Shown piece by piece: positions 19,748-20,656 of a stretch of 20,656 bases of DNA; the stretch's first letter is position 1; each line of letters starts with the position of its first letter. The position numbers and the translations under genes are program-made. The notes beneath the pieces are model-generated. The model did no database searches, was not told where the DNA came from, and worked only from the letters and a program-made list of their open reading frames with translations. This stretch comes from Ruminococcaceae bacterium UBA7135 (GTDB lineage Bacteria > Bacillota > Clostridia > Oscillospirales > Ruminococcaceae), in contig DKXD01000220.1 of assembly GCA_002492075.1 (NCBI GenBank), forward strand, positions 2,000 through 22,655, written 5' to 3'.

Positions 19748-19788
19748 GGCAATGCTTCTCCTTTCGCAAATCTAAAAATATCCGCCAA

Positions 19789-20043
19789 TTACTTAGCGCG
19801 CTCTATAACGTTTACCAAACGCCATCTCTTATCCTTGGAAAGCGGACGCGTTTCCATGATCTCAACTCTGTCGCCGATGTTGCAGGTGTTCTGCTCATCG
19901 TGAGCCTTGAGCTTAATGGTGCGCTTTACTATCTTCTTGTAAAGAGGATGACGAACATTATCCTCGATGGCAACAACTATCGTCTTGTCCATCTTGTTGC
20001 TGACAACTCTGCCGACTCTGGTTTTTCTAAGATTTCTTTCCAT
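19789..20043 (-). CDS. rpsQ: Ribosomal protein S17
   Basis: An 84-residue S17, a primary binder of the 16S 5' domain. The core is RKTRVGRVVSNKMDKTIVVAIE, HPLYKKIVKRTIKLKAHDE and GDRVEIMETRPLSKDKRWRL. AAGGAGG lies 14 bases before the ATG, longer than for most neighbours, with no better start codon nearer. It begins 23 bases after rpmC. Confidence 0.97.
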   Translation of the reverse strand: MERNLRKTRVGRVVSNKMDKTIVVAIEDNVRHPLYKKIVKRTIKLKAHDEQNTCNIGDRVEIMETRPLSKDKRWRLVNVIERAK

Positions 20044-20066
20044 AGTTTAGTTCTTATCCTCCTTCC

Positions 20067-20267
20067 TCAATTCTCTGCTGTAAGCTGGCGTTCACGCTGA
20101 ACGGTCTTGATGCGCGCGATATCTTTCTTGACTGCCTTAATTCTCGTAGGGTTGTCAAGCTGGTTTACAGCGAGCTGGAAGCGCAGGTTGAAAAGCTCTT
20201 GTTTGAGTTCGGCGAGCTTAGTTTCAAGCTCCGGATCTGTCATGTATTTGATTTCAGAAGCCTTCAT
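20067..20267 (-). CDS. rpmC: Ribosomal protein L29
   Basis: A 66-residue two-helix L29 near the polypeptide exit site, which forms part of the docking surface for trigger factor and SRP. The sequence MKASEIKYMTDPELETKLAE and ELFNLRFQLAVNQLDNPTRI with the KDIARIKTV end is standard. Its ATG overlaps the rplP stop codon by one base (TAATG), and GAGGTGAG within the rplP end is the ribosome site, so translation is coupled to L16. Confidence 0.97.
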   Translation of the reverse strand: MKASEIKYMTDPELETKLAELKQELFNLRFQLAVNQLDNPTRIKAVKKDIARIKTVQRERQLTAEN

Positions 20268-20656
20268 TACTGCTCACCTCCGTCTTCTTTCTTCACGAAT
20301 TTACACTTGATGGGAAGCTTATGCATCGCAAGACGCATAGCCTCTCTTGCGGTTTCCTCGGAAACACCCGCGATCTCAAACATTACTCTGCCGGGCTTTA
20401 CTACCGCTACCCAATATTCGGGAGCGCCCTTTCCGGAACCCATACGAGTTCCAAGCGGTTTGCTTGTTACGGGCTTATCGGGGAATATCTTGATCCAAAC
20501 CTGACCGCCGCGCTTGATGTAACGCGTCATAGCGATACGGGCAGCTTCGATCTGATTGGATTTGATCCAACACGGCTCCATTGCTACAATACCGTATTCA
20601 CCGTAAGTAATCGTATTTCCTCTTGTAGCTTTTCCTGCCATAGAACCGCGGAACTG
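20267..20656 (-). CDS. rplP: Ribosomal protein L16, 5' end cut by window
   Basis: A 129-residue C-terminal part of L16, a 50S protein contacting the A site and 5S rRNA. Five codons before the first visible ATG remain open to the window edge and read QFRGS, matching the L16 N-terminal region (family pattern RR-HRG-M). About 12 to 15 residues and the true start should therefore lie outside the window, and the ATG at 20641 is internal. Conserved parts include GEYGIVAMEPCWIKSNQIEA, TRYIKRGGQVWIKIFPDKP and PEYWVAVVKPGRVMFEIAGV. It overlaps rpmC by one base. Confidence 0.96.
   Translation of the reverse strand, partial: QFRGSMAGKATRGNTITYGEYGIVAMEPCWIKSNQIEAARIAMTRYIKRGGQVWIKIFPDKPVTSKPLGTRMGSGKGAPEYWVAVVKPGRVMFEIAGVSEETAREAMRLAMHKLPIKCKFVKKEDGGEQ

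Noticed and set aside
1..20656. CRISPR arrays, tRNA or rRNA genes, insertion sequences with transposase
   Set aside because: No regularly spaced repeats, cloverleaf or rRNA-like sequence, or transposase reading frame was seen on either strand.

Overview
The window looks like a piece of a Gram-positive, probably spore-forming chromosome of the Clostridia, most likely the Ruminococcaceae/Oscillospiraceae group. The grounds are the gene order of the S10-spc-alpha ribosomal cluster, a KOW-domain gene between map and infA, a zinc-type S14, Shine-Dalgarno sequences close to AAGGAGG, sigma-A-type promoters and a SpoIIQ-like peptidase. The placement below class level is inference.

Right part, 8418-20656, minus strand: a long ribosomal cluster. 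Reading from the right edge it runs rplP (cut by the window), rpmC, rpsQ, rplN, rplX, rplE, rpsN, rpsH, rplF, rplR, rpsE, rpmD, rplO, secY, adk, map, a KOW-domain gene, infA, rpmJ, rpsM, rpsK, rpsD, rpoA and rplQ. Tandem terminators follow at 8339-8399. Two genes, infA and rpsE, appear to start with TTG. The early part is tightly packed. Several later gaps are long and rich in inverted repeats: rplO-rpmD, secY-adk, KOW-infA, both sides of rpsD, and rpsH-rpsN. Two of these hold roughly 100-bp TA-flanked inverted-repeat elements resembling MITEs, and one of them appears to supply the 3' end of the KOW gene.

Middle part, 4219-8324: a divergent envelope-related region. A lipoprotein of unknown function lies on the minus strand. 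On the plus strand are a SpoIIQ-like M23 peptidase with a candidate sigma-F promoter, a secreted GH25 muramidase with a beta-rich repeat domain, and a two-TM membrane protein.

Left part, 25-4029, minus strand: an apparent operon behind a strong sigma-A-type promoter at 4122-4150. It holds ychF, an aspartate/glutamate-racemase-family enzyme, a membrane NERD-domain protein and three overlapping or closely spaced GNAT acetyltransferases.

Most of the window is conserved housekeeping sequence. I found no complete, convincing novel system. The most unusual features are the inverted-repeat elements and hairpin clusters inside the ribosomal cluster, the SpoIIQ/GH25 region, and the racemase-NERD-GNAT tail of the ychF operon.
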